DNA of 64,000 bases from Cohnella phaseoli (GCF_003386235.1 NZ_QRDZ01000013.1:1-64000); one strand, 5' to 3'; counted from the first letter of the stretch, positions 40,940-50,513 are shown. Program-made: numbers and translations. Notes: generated from the letters alone by a model not told the origin.

Positions 40940-41460
40940 TGAAACGTGTTTCGCTTATTGTTCTCTTAATAGCTATAGTCGGCATTGGTTACTTTGCGGT
41001 GACCAAATTCGGAGGCGCTGCTACCGCGGGCGGTGTGAAAACCACCGATCTAGTAAGCAATACAGTCGGCCAATCGGTGGTTTCCGATTTGTCATTTACA
41101 GATATCGACGGGAAAAGTGTTACGGTCGATCCGAACAAAAAGACGATTCTTCATTTTATGATATCGACCGGGTGTAGCTCTTGTGCAGAGACTGAAATCA
41201 GTCTGCTCAAGTTTGCGAATAACCCGAATGTAGATCTCGTAGGGATTGCTATAGATCCGGCGAATGACACAAAAGATACGATTCGGGAATTCACGCAATA
41301 TACGAAGTCGGATTGGCCCCATGTGATTGATATGGATCAATCCCTGATACAAAAATTTAAGGTTACGTCGATCGATACCGTTTTGGTCGTTTATCAGAAT
41401 CAAATTATTTTTAGCGGCGTGAAGCCTTCACCATCCGAGCTGCAGAAGGTGCTAAAATGA
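40939..41460 (+). CDS. Extracytoplasmic thioredoxin/redoxin-like protein
   Basis: One base overlaps the MerE stop. The 173-residue protein has a signal-anchor helix (4-22) and a thioredoxin fold with STGCSSCAE (about residues 75-80). It would act outside the membrane, reducing or receiving thiols, with the CcdA-like gene behind it supplying electrons. It overlaps that gene by four bases (ATGA). Confidence 0.82.
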   Translation: MKRVSLIVLLIAIVGIGYFAVTKFGGAATAGGVKTTDLVSNTVGQSVVSDLSFTDIDGKSVTVDPNKKTILHFMISTGCSSCAETEISLLKFANNPNVDLVGIAIDPANDTKDTIREFTQYTKSDWPHVIDMDQSLIQKFKVTSIDTVLVVYQNQIIFSGVKPSPSELQKVLK

Positions 41461-42113
41461 CGGCGACTGCACTTCTTATTTTTGGAACCGGGATGATGGC
41501 GGCATTCAATCCATGCGGCATAGCGATTCTTCCCTCGTACATTGTGTACTTGTTAGGCGGACAGCAAAGGAAAGTCAGCGACGGTCTATGGGCAGGTCTG
41601 CTTATGACCTCCGGTTTTTTGGTTGTGTTTCTAATTACCGGACTTGTTTTCATGGTATTCGCTGAAATATTAGGGAAAGCTATGCCATGGATCGCCTTCA
41701 CGGTTGCGGTCGGGTTTGTTATCGCAGGAACCTTTATGATGCTTGGCAAAAGCATATTTTCCTTTCATATCGGGGGAAATTGGGAATTAAAGAAAGGCGC
41801 GAAACTGTCCCTCTTCTTTTATGGAATTGCATATGCGCTTGGATCGTTGGGTTGTACCTTGCCGTTATTTTCGGTAATGGTTTTGTCGTCGTTTGGAGCA
41901 AACGGATTCTTGAGCGGCATGTCTAACTTCCTTTTATACTCGCTTGGGATGGGCTTTGTGGTAACTTTGATATCACTGGCTTCAACAATTTCCCAACAGC
42001 TCGTGATGAACATTGTCCGTTCAAGCGCTCGATGGATGGGAAAATTGAGCGGCGTCATAACATTTGCAACAGGAATCTATCTTATTTTTTATTTCATGCC
42101 GTATCTGCGCTGA
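41457..42113 (+). CDS. CcdA/DsbD-family membrane thiol-electron carrier
   Basis: The 218-residue protein has six helices with FNPCG in helix 1 (residues 17-21) and GSLGCTLPLF in helix 4, the two cysteines that pass electrons across the membrane. Overlapping translation (ATGA) with the redoxin gene shows that they work together. Similar gene pairs occur in Gram-positive mer operons. Confidence 0.87.
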   Translation: MTATALLIFGTGMMAAFNPCGIAILPSYIVYLLGGQQRKVSDGLWAGLLMTSGFLVVFLITGLVFMVFAEILGKAMPWIAFTVAVGFVIAGTFMMLGKSIFSFHIGGNWELKKGAKLSLFFYGIAYALGSLGCTLPLFSVMVLSSFGANGFLSGMSNFLLYSLGMGFVVTLISLASTISQQLVMNIVRSSARWMGKLSGVITFATGIYLIFYFMPYLR

Positions 42114-42160
42114 CAAAAGGATAATGCAAGCAAAAATACATTTAGTGAGGCGAGTTCATT

Positions 42161-43807
42161 GTGAGTGAAAATAAAATTGAAGTTCGCATCCCGGTTCAAG
42201 GGATGACTTGCACAGGCTGCGAAGACCATGTGGTCAAAGCATTACAGAACGTCGGGGCAACCAATGTATCGGCCAGTTTTCGACGCGGAGAAGCAAGTTT
42301 TCAGGTTGCAGTGAATAGCGACCTTGAACAAGCGAAAAAAGCTATCTCTGACACCGGGTACAAGCCAGGCGATGCAGTAATCATTTCAGAGGAAGTCAAA
42401 CCACCATTCAGCGACGGCGATTATGATTTGGTAGTTATCGGATCAGGCGGAGCCGCTTTTTCGGCCGCCATTGAAGCCGTCCAACAAGGGGCCAAAGTAG
42501 GCATGATTGAGCGCGGCACCATCGGCGGAACATGTGTCAATGTAGGGTGTGTTCCTTCAAAAACACTGCTCCGTGCCGGGGAAATCAATCACCTTGCTCA
42601 TCGGAACCCATTTCTTGGAATAGAAACTTCCGCCGAGCCAGTGGATTTGGCTACATTAGTGAAGAAAAAGAATGAGCTTGTTGATAACCTTCGCCAGCAA
42701 AAGTATGTCAATTTGATCGATGATTACGGTTTTGAACTTATTCAAGGGGAAGCCCGATTCATAGACGAGATGACCGTAGAAGTAACTGGCCGCAAGATCT
42801 CGGCGAAAAGTTTCTTGATCGCAACAGGCGCTGCTCCTGAGGTTCCGGACATTGCAGGACTGAAAGAAGTCGATTATCTCACGAGCACATCGGCTCTTGA
42901 ACTGAAAGAACTTCCAAAACGACTTGCTGTGATCGGTTCCGGATATATCGCAATGGAATTGGGCCAACTGTTTCACAATCTGGGAGCAGAAGTTACATTA
43001 ATGCAACGAAGTGCGCGCATCCTAAAAATGTATGATCCCGAGATCGCTGAAGCTGTAACCGAAGCCCTAACCGACCAAGGAATCAATTTAATTACTGGAG
43101 CCTCGTTTGAGCGAGTAGAACAAGACGGGCAAGTAAAACGTGTCCACATTATGGTCAATGGCGAGAAACAAGTGATTGAAGCGGAACAACTGCTTGTTGC
43201 AACGGGAAGAAAACCAAACACAGCAGCCCTCCATCTTGATGCTGCCGGAGTCAAGCTCGGAGCCCGTGGACAGGTTATCATCGATGAATATTTACGGACA
43301 AGCAATCCTCGCATTTATGCAGCAGGCGATGTGACGTTGGGACCGCAATTTGTTTATGTGGCGGCCTATGAAGGTGGCGTTGCAGCACATAATGCCTTAG
43401 GTGCATCGCGTAAGGTCGATCTAAATGTTGTTCCAGGCGTAACCTTTACGAATCCTTCTATTGCGACTGTCGGTCTCACAGAGGAACAGGCGAAAGCGGC
43501 CGGACACGAAGTGAAAACGTCCGTTTTACCGTTGGATGCTGTTCCGAGGGCCATTGTGAACCGCGAAACAACAGGCGTATTCAAAATAGTTGCTGAAGCA
43601 AAAACACTGAAAGTGCTCGGCGTGCATATTGTTGCCGAAAATGCGGGAGATGTCATTTATGCGGCCACATTAGCGGTGAAATTTGGTTTGACGGTTCAAG
43701 ATTTGCGCGAAAGTCTTGCGCCCTATCTGACAATGGCGGAAGGTCTCAAGTTAGCCGCGCTTACCTTCGATAAAGATGTATCCAAATTGTCCTGCTGCGC
43801 AGGCTAA
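42161..43807 (+). CDS. merA: Mercuric reductase
   Basis: GTG at 42161 encodes 548 residues. An N-terminal heavy-metal domain has GMTCTGC (C17, C20). The redox-active site is GGTCVNVGCVPSK (C125, C130), with FAD and NADPH Rossmann motifs (VIGSGGAAFSA and AVIGSGYIAMELG). The C-terminus has the mercury-binding pair C545-C546 (SCCAG). It reduces Hg(II) to Hg(0) with NADPH. It ends the operon before a strong terminator. Confidence 0.97.
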   Translation: MSENKIEVRIPVQGMTCTGCEDHVVKALQNVGATNVSASFRRGEASFQVAVNSDLEQAKKAISDTGYKPGDAVIISEEVKPPFSDGDYDLVVIGSGGAAFSAAIEAVQQGAKVGMIERGTIGGTCVNVGCVPSKTLLRAGEINHLAHRNPFLGIETSAEPVDLATLVKKKNELVDNLRQQKYVNLIDDYGFELIQGEARFIDEMTVEVTGRKISAKSFLIATGAAPEVPDIAGLKEVDYLTSTSALELKELPKRLAVIGSGYIAMELGQLFHNLGAEVTLMQRSARILKMYDPEIAEAVTEALTDQGINLITGASFERVEQDGQVKRVHIMVNGEKQVIEAEQLLVATGRKPNTAALHLDAAGVKLGARGQVIIDEYLRTSNPRIYAAGDVTLGPQFVYVAAYEGGVAAHNALGASRKVDLNVVPGVTFTNPSIATVGLTEEQAKAAGHEVKTSVLPLDAVPRAIVNRETTGVFKIVAEAKTLKVLGVHIVAENAGDVIYAATLAVKFGLTVQDLRESLAPYLTMAEGLKLAALTFDKDVSKLSCCAG

Positions 43808-43843
43808 TAATCACCACATCTAAAGTTTGTTTTATACGATCAA

Positions 43844-43889
43844 ACCCAAATAACCATCAGGAATGATTTTGCCTGACGGTTATTTGGGT
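43844..43889 (+). terminator. Terminator after merA
   Basis: ACCCAAATAACCATCAGG and CCTGACGGTTATTTGGGT form a long stem, one mismatch, 37 bases after the merA stop. Confidence 0.8.
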
Positions 43890-43890
43890 C

Positions 43891-44493
43891 TGATCGTTGA
43901 TAAGTCCGCACAATTAATTATACCATTATATATGTTCGGTCATTTCGGGCCTGCATCAATGTATTTGCTCATCGTAGTCACATATCCAACCTTATTGTTG
44001 ATCCTTGATTTTATACCAATAATTAGTTACCCGAGAGAAGATTCAACCGATTCCCCTTTGCTTAAGGTGCGGATCCGATCACTGTTAAGGGCAGGTAATT
44101 CGCGGAAGTTGACTGAACGTATCACTTCTGCATTGCTATCGTTCTGGGGATTTTTCTCTTCATTTTATCGGAAAGTTCAGCATCCGTAGGCTTTTCCGGC
44201 GAAACTCTAAAGTACGGTTTTAGTGTGTGGGTTCCGCAAGGAGATGAGCACATACCATGTCCGATCTGTTTGAGCCATACGACTTGGCGATCCATATTCT
44301 CGACTAGACGAGTGTGCTGAGTGCGCGAACGGTAACTATTCCTCTCGTTATTTATGACGTTCGCCCTTCCGGTTTCCCTGCACCGTATTTCGATACAGCC
44401 CCGGTCACTCCCAATTCTGGCTCCAAAAATCTTGCCCTCATTCTGATTTTGTTCGGTGGCTGATTGTGGTTTGTTTTGTTCTACAGATGACAC
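43891..44493. other. Long stretch without a convincing gene
   Basis: A frame open from within the terminator (43863-44189) and a minus-strand frame (44122-44493) exist, but neither has a ribosome binding site or a recognisable product, so they are not called. The hydrophobic stretch around 43960-44020 may be a decayed membrane gene. Confidence 0.3.
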
Positions 44494-44525
44494 TTGACCT
44501 TGACCTTAGGACAAGGTTGTATAAT
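44494..44525 (+). promoter_or_regulatory. MerR-type promoter/operator 2
   Basis: TTGACC (44494-44499) and TATAAT (44520-44525) are separated by 20 bases around the dyad ACCTTGACCTTAGGACAAGGT. It lies 44 bases before a MerR-family gene. Confidence 0.78.
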
Positions 44526-44568
44526 CATGACATGATTTAAACTATTTTCGTAATGGGGTGAAAAACTT

Positions 44569-44952
44569 ATGGAATGCCTGACGATCGGTCAATTATCGCA
44601 TCAAACCGGAGTCAGTCGAAAGGCGATTCGCTTGTATGAAGATACGGGGTTGGTTGTGCCTGAAGTTCAGCGCAGCAACGGCAATTATCGGGTCTATAAC
44701 GAGAATCATGTATTTTGTATTAATTGTATTAAACAGTTCCAATCCTTAGGGATATCCCTGGAGGAAATCAAGCAGTTACTTGTCATTTTTGAAAAAAATA
44801 CGAAAGATGTAGAACCGCATCTTCAACATTTATTGCGGGAAAAGCTGATACGGATAGATGAGCATATCGAGGAACTTCAAATGTTACGTCAACACGTTGC
44901 TTCGTTTCTTGACTGCCCGGAAGAAGTATTCACTCATATGGAGGGGATATAA
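44569..44952 (+). CDS. MerR-family regulator upstream of merB
   Basis: The 127-residue protein has the MerR HTH (TIGQLSHQTGVSRKAIRLYEDTGL) and a coiled coil. Cysteines occur in CINCIKQ and LDCPEE, which could form a metal site different from classical MerR; copper, cadmium or lead sensing cannot be excluded. Its own promoter has a MerR-type 20-base spacer, so it activates itself and probably the merB gene. Confidence 0.85.
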   Translation: MECLTIGQLSHQTGVSRKAIRLYEDTGLVVPEVQRSNGNYRVYNENHVFCINCIKQFQSLGISLEEIKQLLVIFEKNTKDVEPHLQHLLREKLIRIDEHIEELQMLRQHVASFLDCPEEVFTHMEGI

Positions 44953-45088
44953 ATAAAATGAGGTGTCACCTGGAATTGCAATAATTTGTTATGATTTTCA
45001 GTCCACCTATTCTGCGGATAATACCCAACGATAATTTCGAGGCGTAATTTCGGATGATACAAAAACTAAAAATAAAGGAGTCAACAAC

Positions 45089-46090
45089 ATGAAACAAAGC
45101 CAAAATCAAATAAATGCATCATTACAAGATTTAACGGAGAAGGTTTTACAAACACTTGGCTTGCCGGAAGAAGGATTTAAGGAAAAATTAAAGTCCCTGA
45201 CACCAATGGAAAATATGATTCGTACGGCTATTCTTTTTGAGTTTACCGAAGGTAAGACAGTTAATGTGGCTGATTTGATTCCGATGGTAAAACAACTCGG
45301 TGTAGATCTGCAATCAATTTTGAGTAGATTTTCCGAATTGGACTTAATTCATTGGGATAAGAAGAGCGGCAACGTGACGGTAGCCTACCCTTATTCCGGA
45401 ATTCCCACACCACATCGAGTGACACTGTCCGGAAAATCACCAGCGTATTCAATGTGCGCCATTGATGCTCTTGGGATTCCATCGATGTTTGAATCGGATG
45501 CCCTCATTGAATCAGAATGTGCGCACTGCGGCGAAAAAATTAATATCAATGTCAAAAACAATGTTCCTGTTTCCAATCCGGAGACAGTTGTAGTCGGCGT
45601 TGGAACTGTTACTGATATGACTTCGTGCAGCACCACGTCTTGCAGCACGGACCCTAATCCGCCTGTTTCCACAAGTTGTTGTCCGGCGATTCAATTTTAT
45701 TGCTCGGACAAACATTGGTCTGAATCTAATGAAAAGAATCCAACAAAAGCGGGGACTCGACTCACTCTATTGGAGGCATTCGAAGTTGGTGCCGGCGTGT
45801 TTGGTGGTGCATTGCAGGGCTTTAAAAACGAAATGACTATCCAAACAGAAGCCGATAAAATTATTTTGGAATCGGAGCGATTCACGTGCAAAGGTTGTTT
45901 GGAACGAGTGAACGAGGCAATTGCTAATTTACCAGAAGTTACAGGGCAACCTGAATCAGCGGGAAATCTGTTGATCGTTCCTATAAATATAAATCATGAC
46001 ACTGATATCAGAAATATAGCAAATGCTGCCCAAACTGCATTGGAATCCGATCCATACTATCCGTTCCCAGTTACGGTGATTTATCGATAG
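45089..46090 (+). CDS. merB: Alkylmercury lyase with extra C-terminal CxxC domain
   Basis: ATG at 45089 with AAAGGAG upstream encodes 333 residues; typical MerB has about 212. C123 and D126 (SMCAIDALG) match the catalytic C96/D99, and C197/C198 match C159. Between them is a Cys/Ser-rich insert (SCSTTSCSTDP, about 178-200). Residues 235-333 are additional and contain FTCKGCLERV (C267, C270), a metal-chaperone-like CxxC helix. The enzyme cleaves C-Hg bonds. The tail may hand Hg(II) onward to MerA. Confidence 0.87.
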   Translation: MKQSQNQINASLQDLTEKVLQTLGLPEEGFKEKLKSLTPMENMIRTAILFEFTEGKTVNVADLIPMVKQLGVDLQSILSRFSELDLIHWDKKSGNVTVAYPYSGIPTPHRVTLSGKSPAYSMCAIDALGIPSMFESDALIESECAHCGEKININVKNNVPVSNPETVVVGVGTVTDMTSCSTTSCSTDPNPPVSTSCCPAIQFYCSDKHWSESNEKNPTKAGTRLTLLEAFEVGAGVFGGALQGFKNEMTIQTEADKIILESERFTCKGCLERVNEAIANLPEVTGQPESAGNLLIVPININHDTDIRNIANAAQTALESDPYYPFPVTVIYR

Positions 46091-46099
46091 TAAATTCCA

Positions 46100-46136
46100 G
46101 GAGGGCAACTACCGACCAAAGTCGTAGTTGCCCTCC
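46100..46136 (+). terminator. Terminator after merB
   Basis: GGAGGGCAACTAC and GTAGTTGCCCTCC form a perfect 13-bp stem with an 11-base loop, 9 bases after the stop. Confidence 0.8.
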
Positions 46137-46304
46137 CATATAGCGACTGATCATGTCTTCGTTCACTCTGCCGGCTGTGCTGGTTTGTTACAACTGTTCG
46201 ATGAACTTGACTGGACAGGCCGAACTTTCTTGATTAGATTCAAATTCAGTAATTCGTGCGCGAAGTTCCAACTGTACATCTTCTTGTCCCTTTTCCGATA
46301 ACGA

Positions 46305-46342
46305 TATAACTTCTTGTCCTGTGCAAAAGACAAGAAGTTATA
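46305..46342. repeat. Inverted repeat near IS scar
   Basis: TATAACTTCTTGTC and GACAAGAAGTTATA are perfect inverted arms around a 10-base loop. Further copies of CTTCTTGTCC lie upstream at 46278 and a TTCTTGTCC at 46392. It may be the end of an insertion element. The rest of 46137-46429 holds no supported gene. Confidence 0.45.
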
Positions 46343-46429
46343 TCCATAAAACAAAAAAACCGCGCTGGGCGCGAGTTATTATGGATATATGTTCTTGTCC
46401 TCTGTCAGTTTTTGTCTGTCCAATGACGC

Positions 46430-46642
46430 GCCAAGGACAACATCGTGATTGAGCGCTTCTGGCGCAGTCTGAAGTACAACGAAATCTATTTATACGAATA
46501 TAACAGTCCGCGCGAGACGCGGCAGGGCGTGGAACGCTACATCCATCTGCACAATCACTACTTGCCTCATCAGTCTCTGCAAAACCATACGCCGGCTGCT
46601 GTGTATAACCGCGATGTCGTGCTTTCATCCACATGTGAATAA
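46430..46642 (+). pseudogene. IS3-family transposase, C-terminal fragment
   Basis: VIERFWRSLKYNEIYLYEYN, then YIHLHNHYLPHQSLQNHTPAAVY, is the end of an IS150/IS3-type DDE transposase (catalytic E in ERFWRSLK). The front part is missing, so only a scar remains. Confidence 0.85.
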
Positions 46643-46844
46643 CAAAGGAGAGATGCCTTTCTCCCGCGCCTTCGCTTGGGCTACGCCCTCCACCTGTGGA
46701 CAACGCTCTCTACTGGTAATATTTATTGTTTATTCCATCTGAGATCGAAGATCAATATCTTAAAATCTTAGATCTATACAAACATTGTGAACCATTTCAC
46801 ACCTTGATTATATTAAAAAAACTGTCTTGACATCTTGTAGCACC

Positions 46845-47117
46845 ATAGCAGTGCCTAGAGCGCTTGTAAATCGCGAAACGACAGGCGTTTTTAAGTTAGT
46901 TGCTGATTCCAAGTCGTTAAAACTATTAGGTGCCCATATTGTCGCTGAAAATGCTGGGGAAGTCATTTACGCCGCGACATTAGCGGTAGAATTCGGTTTA
47001 ACAATTGAGGATTTACGTGATAGCCTTGCGCCGTATTTAACCATGGCGGAAGGATTAAAACTGGCAGCATTGACGTTCGATAAAGACGTTTCCAAATTGT
47101 CTTGTTGTGCTGGATAA
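46845..47117 (+). pseudogene. merA: Second merA, C-terminal fragment
   Basis: From VPRALVNRETTGVFKL to the C-terminal LSCCAG the frame repeats the last 90 residues of the complete MerA at 42161, with synonymous and a few amino acid changes. It is a remnant of a second mer operon. Upstream TSCST (46832-46846) recalls the Cys/Ser-rich insert of MerB and may mark a fusion point. Confidence 0.85.
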
Positions 47118-47161
47118 ATATTCGCATTACCCTTTTCATTGACCGCACCCCTTATCTAAAC

Positions 47162-47198
47162 CAAAGAAGCCTTCGCATCTGCAAGGGCTTTTTTTGGC
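47162..47198 (+). terminator. Terminator after merA remnant
   Basis: AAGCCTT and AAGGGCTTTTTTT enclose a short loop, 47 bases after the merA fragment stop. Confidence 0.6.
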
Positions 47199-47379
47199 AT
47201 GCGTAGCCTTTTTTCTAGCTGTTTACAAACTGTTCACAAATAATCGATTGATTATATAAGTAAATCCGTATATATTTATTGATGTAGGTTAAAATAGGCA
47301 GATGAGCCGTTATGTATTGTTTTCGGGACTACTCAAAGCGGCTTAAGGAGATCGTATAGCAATTGAGGGGAGGAAAGAC

Positions 47380-47691
47380 ATGGAACAGATCAATGAAATG
47401 GCCGAAAATTTAAAACTGCTTGGGGATAAGACCCGACTCACGATGATGGCCTTATTAAAGGATCGCGCCCTTTGTGTTTGTGACATTGTGGAACTGCTAG
47501 AAACATCACAGCCCAACGCAAGCCAGCATTTGCGTAAATTAAAAGCTGCGGGGCTGGTGAATGAAACACGAAAAGGACAATGGATTTATTACTCGTTAAA
47601 TGTTGAAGATAAGCCCTATATTCAGGCGATTATGGGCTACCTTCCATCGTTAAAAGAAAAAATCGATCAAATCAAAAATGATTGCGATTGA
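47380..47691 (+). CDS. arsR: Arsenical resistance repressor ArsR
   Basis: The 103-residue protein has the ArsR winged helix, with the As(III) site ALCVCDIVELL (C-x-C in helix 3) and SQPNASQHLRKLKAAGLV as recognition helix. GGGGAGG lies 8 bases upstream. It represses the ars operon and is released by arsenite. A near-palindromic TAATCGATTGATTA lies in the 100 bases upstream and may be the operator. Confidence 0.92.
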   Translation: MEQINEMAENLKLLGDKTRLTMMALLKDRALCVCDIVELLETSQPNASQHLRKLKAAGLVNETRKGQWIYYSLNVEDKPYIQAIMGYLPSLKEKIDQIKNDCD

Positions 47692-47706
47692 GTAGCGGAG
47701 GATTAC

Positions 47707-49119
47707 ATGGCTATTACTGCATTTCTTATTTTTTTAGTTACCTTAACCTTTGTGATTTGGCAGCCAAAGGGACTAAATATCGGCTGGTCCGCAAGTGCTG
47801 GTGCGATCCTTGCTTTACTTTTCGGGGTGGTCAGCTTCGCAGACGTTGGTACCGTTACCGGCATCGTGTGGAACGCCACCTTGGCGTTCGTGGCCATTAT
47901 TTTAATCTCATTGGTGCTTGATGAAATTGGATTTTTTGAGTGGGCGGCGTTACACATGGCGCGGCTGGCACGTGGAAATGGCATTCTCATGTTTGTGTTT
48001 ATCATCCTGCTTGGATCGGCGGTCGCAGCCCTGTTTGCGAACGATGGCGCGGCCTTGATCATTACGCCCATTGTACTGGCTATGGTTCGGGCGCTTAAGT
48101 TTGACGAAAAGATGATCCTGCCGTTTATTATGGCGAGTGGGTTCATTGCCGATACGGCATCCTTGCCGCTTGTTGTAAGTAACTTGGTGAACATTGTGTC
48201 TGCCGATTATTTCGACATCGGTTTTGCGGAATACGCGAGCCGTATGATCGTTCCGAATTTCTTCTCGATCATCGCGAGTCTGCTGGTGTTGTATCTGTAT
48301 TTCCGCAAAAGCCTCCCGAAAAGCTACAGTCTTACCCAGCTTAAAAAGCCAAGTGAAGCGATTAAGGATATGAGGCTGTTTAAATTATCTTGGGTCATTT
48401 TAGCTGCGCTGCTTGTTGCATATTTCGTCAGTGAATTTTTCTCGATCCCTGTATCCATTGTTGCCGGGATCGCCGCTATTGCCTTTTTGATCGCTGCGAG
48501 AAAAAGCCCAGCGATTCATACATGGAAGCTTGTGAAAGGCGCGCCCTGGGCCGTTGTCATTTTCTCCATTGGGATGTATGTGGTCGTTTATGGCTTGCGA
48601 AACGCCGGTCTTACCGACGCGTTAGGCAGGGTCATTCAAGCGGTCGCAGACAATGGGCTGTTCGCGGCGACGATAGGTATGGGTTTTATTGCAGCGATCC
48701 TGTCGTCCATTATGAACAACATGCCAACGGTCATGATTGATGCACTGGCGATCCAAGGCACTCAAACCGATGGGTTCATTCGTGAAGCGCTGATCTATGC
48801 CAATGTGATCGGTTCGGATTTAGGGCCGAAAATTACGCCGATCGGCTCACTGGCAACCCTGCTTTGGCTGCATGTGTTATCCACGAAAAATGTGAAAATC
48901 AGCTGGGGGTATTACTTTAAAATTGGGATTATTTTAACCGTTCCAACGTTGTTGTTTACCCTCATAGGTCTTTACTTATGGCTCTATGTCATCCAAACAT
49001 GGAACGTGAATGTATGGGTATGTATTGTGGCGCTTGTCGTTGTACTCGTTGTTGTTGCGATGATCATTAAAAGCATATTGGCAAGCAAACAAACCAAAAG
49101 AGGGCATCAAGGCGCTTAA
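47707..49119 (+). CDS. arsB: Arsenite efflux permease ArsB
   Basis: The 470-residue protein has about 12 membrane helices and conserved ArsB/NhaD segments (ALFANDGAALIITP, ADTASLPLVVSNLVNI, GSDLGPKITPIGSLATLLW). It pumps As(III)/Sb(III) out of the cell. It starts 15 bases after arsR with GCGGAGG upstream. Confidence 0.95.
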   Translation: MAITAFLIFLVTLTFVIWQPKGLNIGWSASAGAILALLFGVVSFADVGTVTGIVWNATLAFVAIILISLVLDEIGFFEWAALHMARLARGNGILMFVFIILLGSAVAALFANDGAALIITPIVLAMVRALKFDEKMILPFIMASGFIADTASLPLVVSNLVNIVSADYFDIGFAEYASRMIVPNFFSIIASLLVLYLYFRKSLPKSYSLTQLKKPSEAIKDMRLFKLSWVILAALLVAYFVSEFFSIPVSIVAGIAAIAFLIAARKSPAIHTWKLVKGAPWAVVIFSIGMYVVVYGLRNAGLTDALGRVIQAVADNGLFAATIGMGFIAAILSSIMNNMPTVMIDALAIQGTQTDGFIREALIYANVIGSDLGPKITPIGSLATLLWLHVLSTKNVKISWGYYFKIGIILTVPTLLFTLIGLYLWLYVIQTWNVNVWVCIVALVVVLVVVAMIIKSILASKQTKRGHQGA

Positions 49120-49151
49120 CGAATTCATATAAAAAAAGGAGATTTATTACC

Positions 49152-49577
49152 ATGGAGAAAAAACCTCTGATTTACTTTTTGTGCACCGGTAATTCCTGCA
49201 GAAGCCAAATCGCGGATGGATTTTTAAACGCTCTTGGCAGCGACAAATACGAAGTGAAAAGTGCAGGGCTTGAAGCACATGGACTGAATCCGCGTGCGGT
49301 TCAAGTCATGAACGAAGCTGGTGTGGATATTAGCAAAAATACATCCAATGTGATCGATCCGGAAATTTTGAATCGTGCCGATTATGTCATTACCCTGTGC
49401 GGTCACGCCGACGAGCATTGCCCGGTGATCTCCAACAAGAACGTCACCAAATGGCATTGGGGATTTGATGACCCGGCAAAAGCAACCGGAACGGAAGAAG
49501 AAATCATGAATCAGTTCCGCAGCGTTCGCGATTCGATTAAGAGCCGGATTGAAAAGTTCGTCAAAGAAGGGAAATGA
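49152..49577 (+). CDS. arsC: Arsenate reductase (low-Mr phosphatase type)
   Basis: The 141-residue protein belongs to the thioredoxin-linked Bacillus/Staphylococcus ArsC family. C11 sits in the CTGNSCRS phosphatase loop, and C83 and C90 (TLCGHADEHC) complete the redox relay. It reduces As(V) to As(III) for export by ArsB. AAAAGGAG is upstream. Confidence 0.95.
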   Translation: MEKKPLIYFLCTGNSCRSQIADGFLNALGSDKYEVKSAGLEAHGLNPRAVQVMNEAGVDISKNTSNVIDPEILNRADYVITLCGHADEHCPVISNKNVTKWHWGFDDPAKATGTEEEIMNQFRSVRDSIKSRIEKFVKEGK

Positions 49578-49587
49578 GGTGGATTCG

Positions 49588-50058
49588 ATGATCAAAAGAA
49601 TGCACGTCGCTTTAAACTGTACGGATCTTAACAAGTCCCTTGATTTTTATCGTGCTTTTTTTGGAACAGAACCGAGTAAGATTAAAGATAATTACGCTAA
49701 ATTTGAACTGGAAGATCCGGCGCTGCATTTTTCGCTCAATGTCCGACCCTTTGAACAAAAAGGCGTGCTGAATCACTTGGGATTCCAAGTCAATGACACC
49801 GAAGAAGTGCTGGCCATGGGCGAGCGGTTGCGTCAAAGCGGGCTGCTGCTGATTGACGAAATGAATACGACTTGCTGCTATGCGGTCCAGGATAAAGTTT
49901 GGGTGTATGATCCAGACGGCAACGCTTGGGAGATTTTCTACACCAAAGAAGATTCTGAATTTGAATCGGCCGGAGAAACCAAGGATTTATCCTTGTGCTG
50001 CGCTCCGCCATCAGCGCCGGTTGCAATTGAATTTGGATCATTTAAAAAAGGAGTGTAG
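49588..50058 (+). CDS. arsI: ArsI-type C-As lyase (glyoxalase/dioxygenase fold)
   Basis: The ATG at 49588 gives 156 residues of a vicinal-oxygen-chelate fold. H6 (RMHVALN), H62-type residue (GVLNHLGF) and E (NAWEIFY) form the Fe(II) site, and the NTTCCYAV pair (C-C) binds trivalent organoarsenicals. This enzyme removes methyl groups from methylarsenite or cleaves aromatic arsenicals. It is also annotated as cadmium-induced CadI in some genomes. A further CC pair is near the end (LCCAPP). Confidence 0.85.
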   Translation: MIKRMHVALNCTDLNKSLDFYRAFFGTEPSKIKDNYAKFELEDPALHFSLNVRPFEQKGVLNHLGFQVNDTEEVLAMGERLRQSGLLLIDEMNTTCCYAVQDKVWVYDPDGNAWEIFYTKEDSEFESAGETKDLSLCCAPPSAPVAIEFGSFKKGV

Positions 50059-50061
50059 TCC

Positions 50062-50505
50062 ATGTCGTCTGAAAAAAACTATCATGCTTTGATTCCGGAT
50101 AAAATTTTCATGGGCGCGGCTGCTGACGTTGAATCGATGGTGATCAATGAAGGTATCGACGTGATCGTGGATCTGCGCGGAGAAGCGACGGAATGTGCGT
50201 ATCCAGCAGCAAATGCGAAATGGATCCAAATTCCGTTAGCGGACAACTCTGCTGTGCCGCAAGAAAAAGCTTTTGAACAAGCGATCCAGGCCGTCACCGA
50301 AGCTTACCAGCAAAACAAGAAAGTTGCTTTTCATTGTGGTGGAGGAAAAGGCAGGACCGGTACGGTAGCCGCTGGCACCTTACTTGCTTTGGGCTTAAGT
50401 GATACGCTCGACGAAGCCGAGGCCAAGGCAAAGAGCATTCGCAGCGTCATTGATATTAAGCCATCACAGAGAGAATCCCTGAACAAATTATATCCCGGTA
50501 AATAA
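50062..50505 (+). CDS. Dual-specificity phosphatase-like protein
   Basis: The 147-residue protein has the phosphatase loop HCGGGKGRTG (C92, R98) with D39/D61 as candidate general acid. Such proteins accompany ars operons in several Gram-positives. It might act on phosphate esters or serve as an alternative arsenate-handling enzyme. It ends the operon before a terminator. Confidence 0.82.
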   Translation: MSSEKNYHALIPDKIFMGAAADVESMVINEGIDVIVDLRGEATECAYPAANAKWIQIPLADNSAVPQEKAFEQAIQAVTEAYQQNKKVAFHCGGGKGRTGTVAAGTLLALGLSDTLDEAEAKAKSIRSVIDIKPSQRESLNKLYPGK

Positions 50506-50513
50506 GTACGCAA

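Noticed and set aside
43863..44189. Open frame after merA
   Set aside because: It starts inside the merA terminator and has no ribosome binding site or known family.
44122..44493. Minus-strand frame upstream of the second MerR gene
   Set aside because: No recognisable product and it runs into the MerR promoter.
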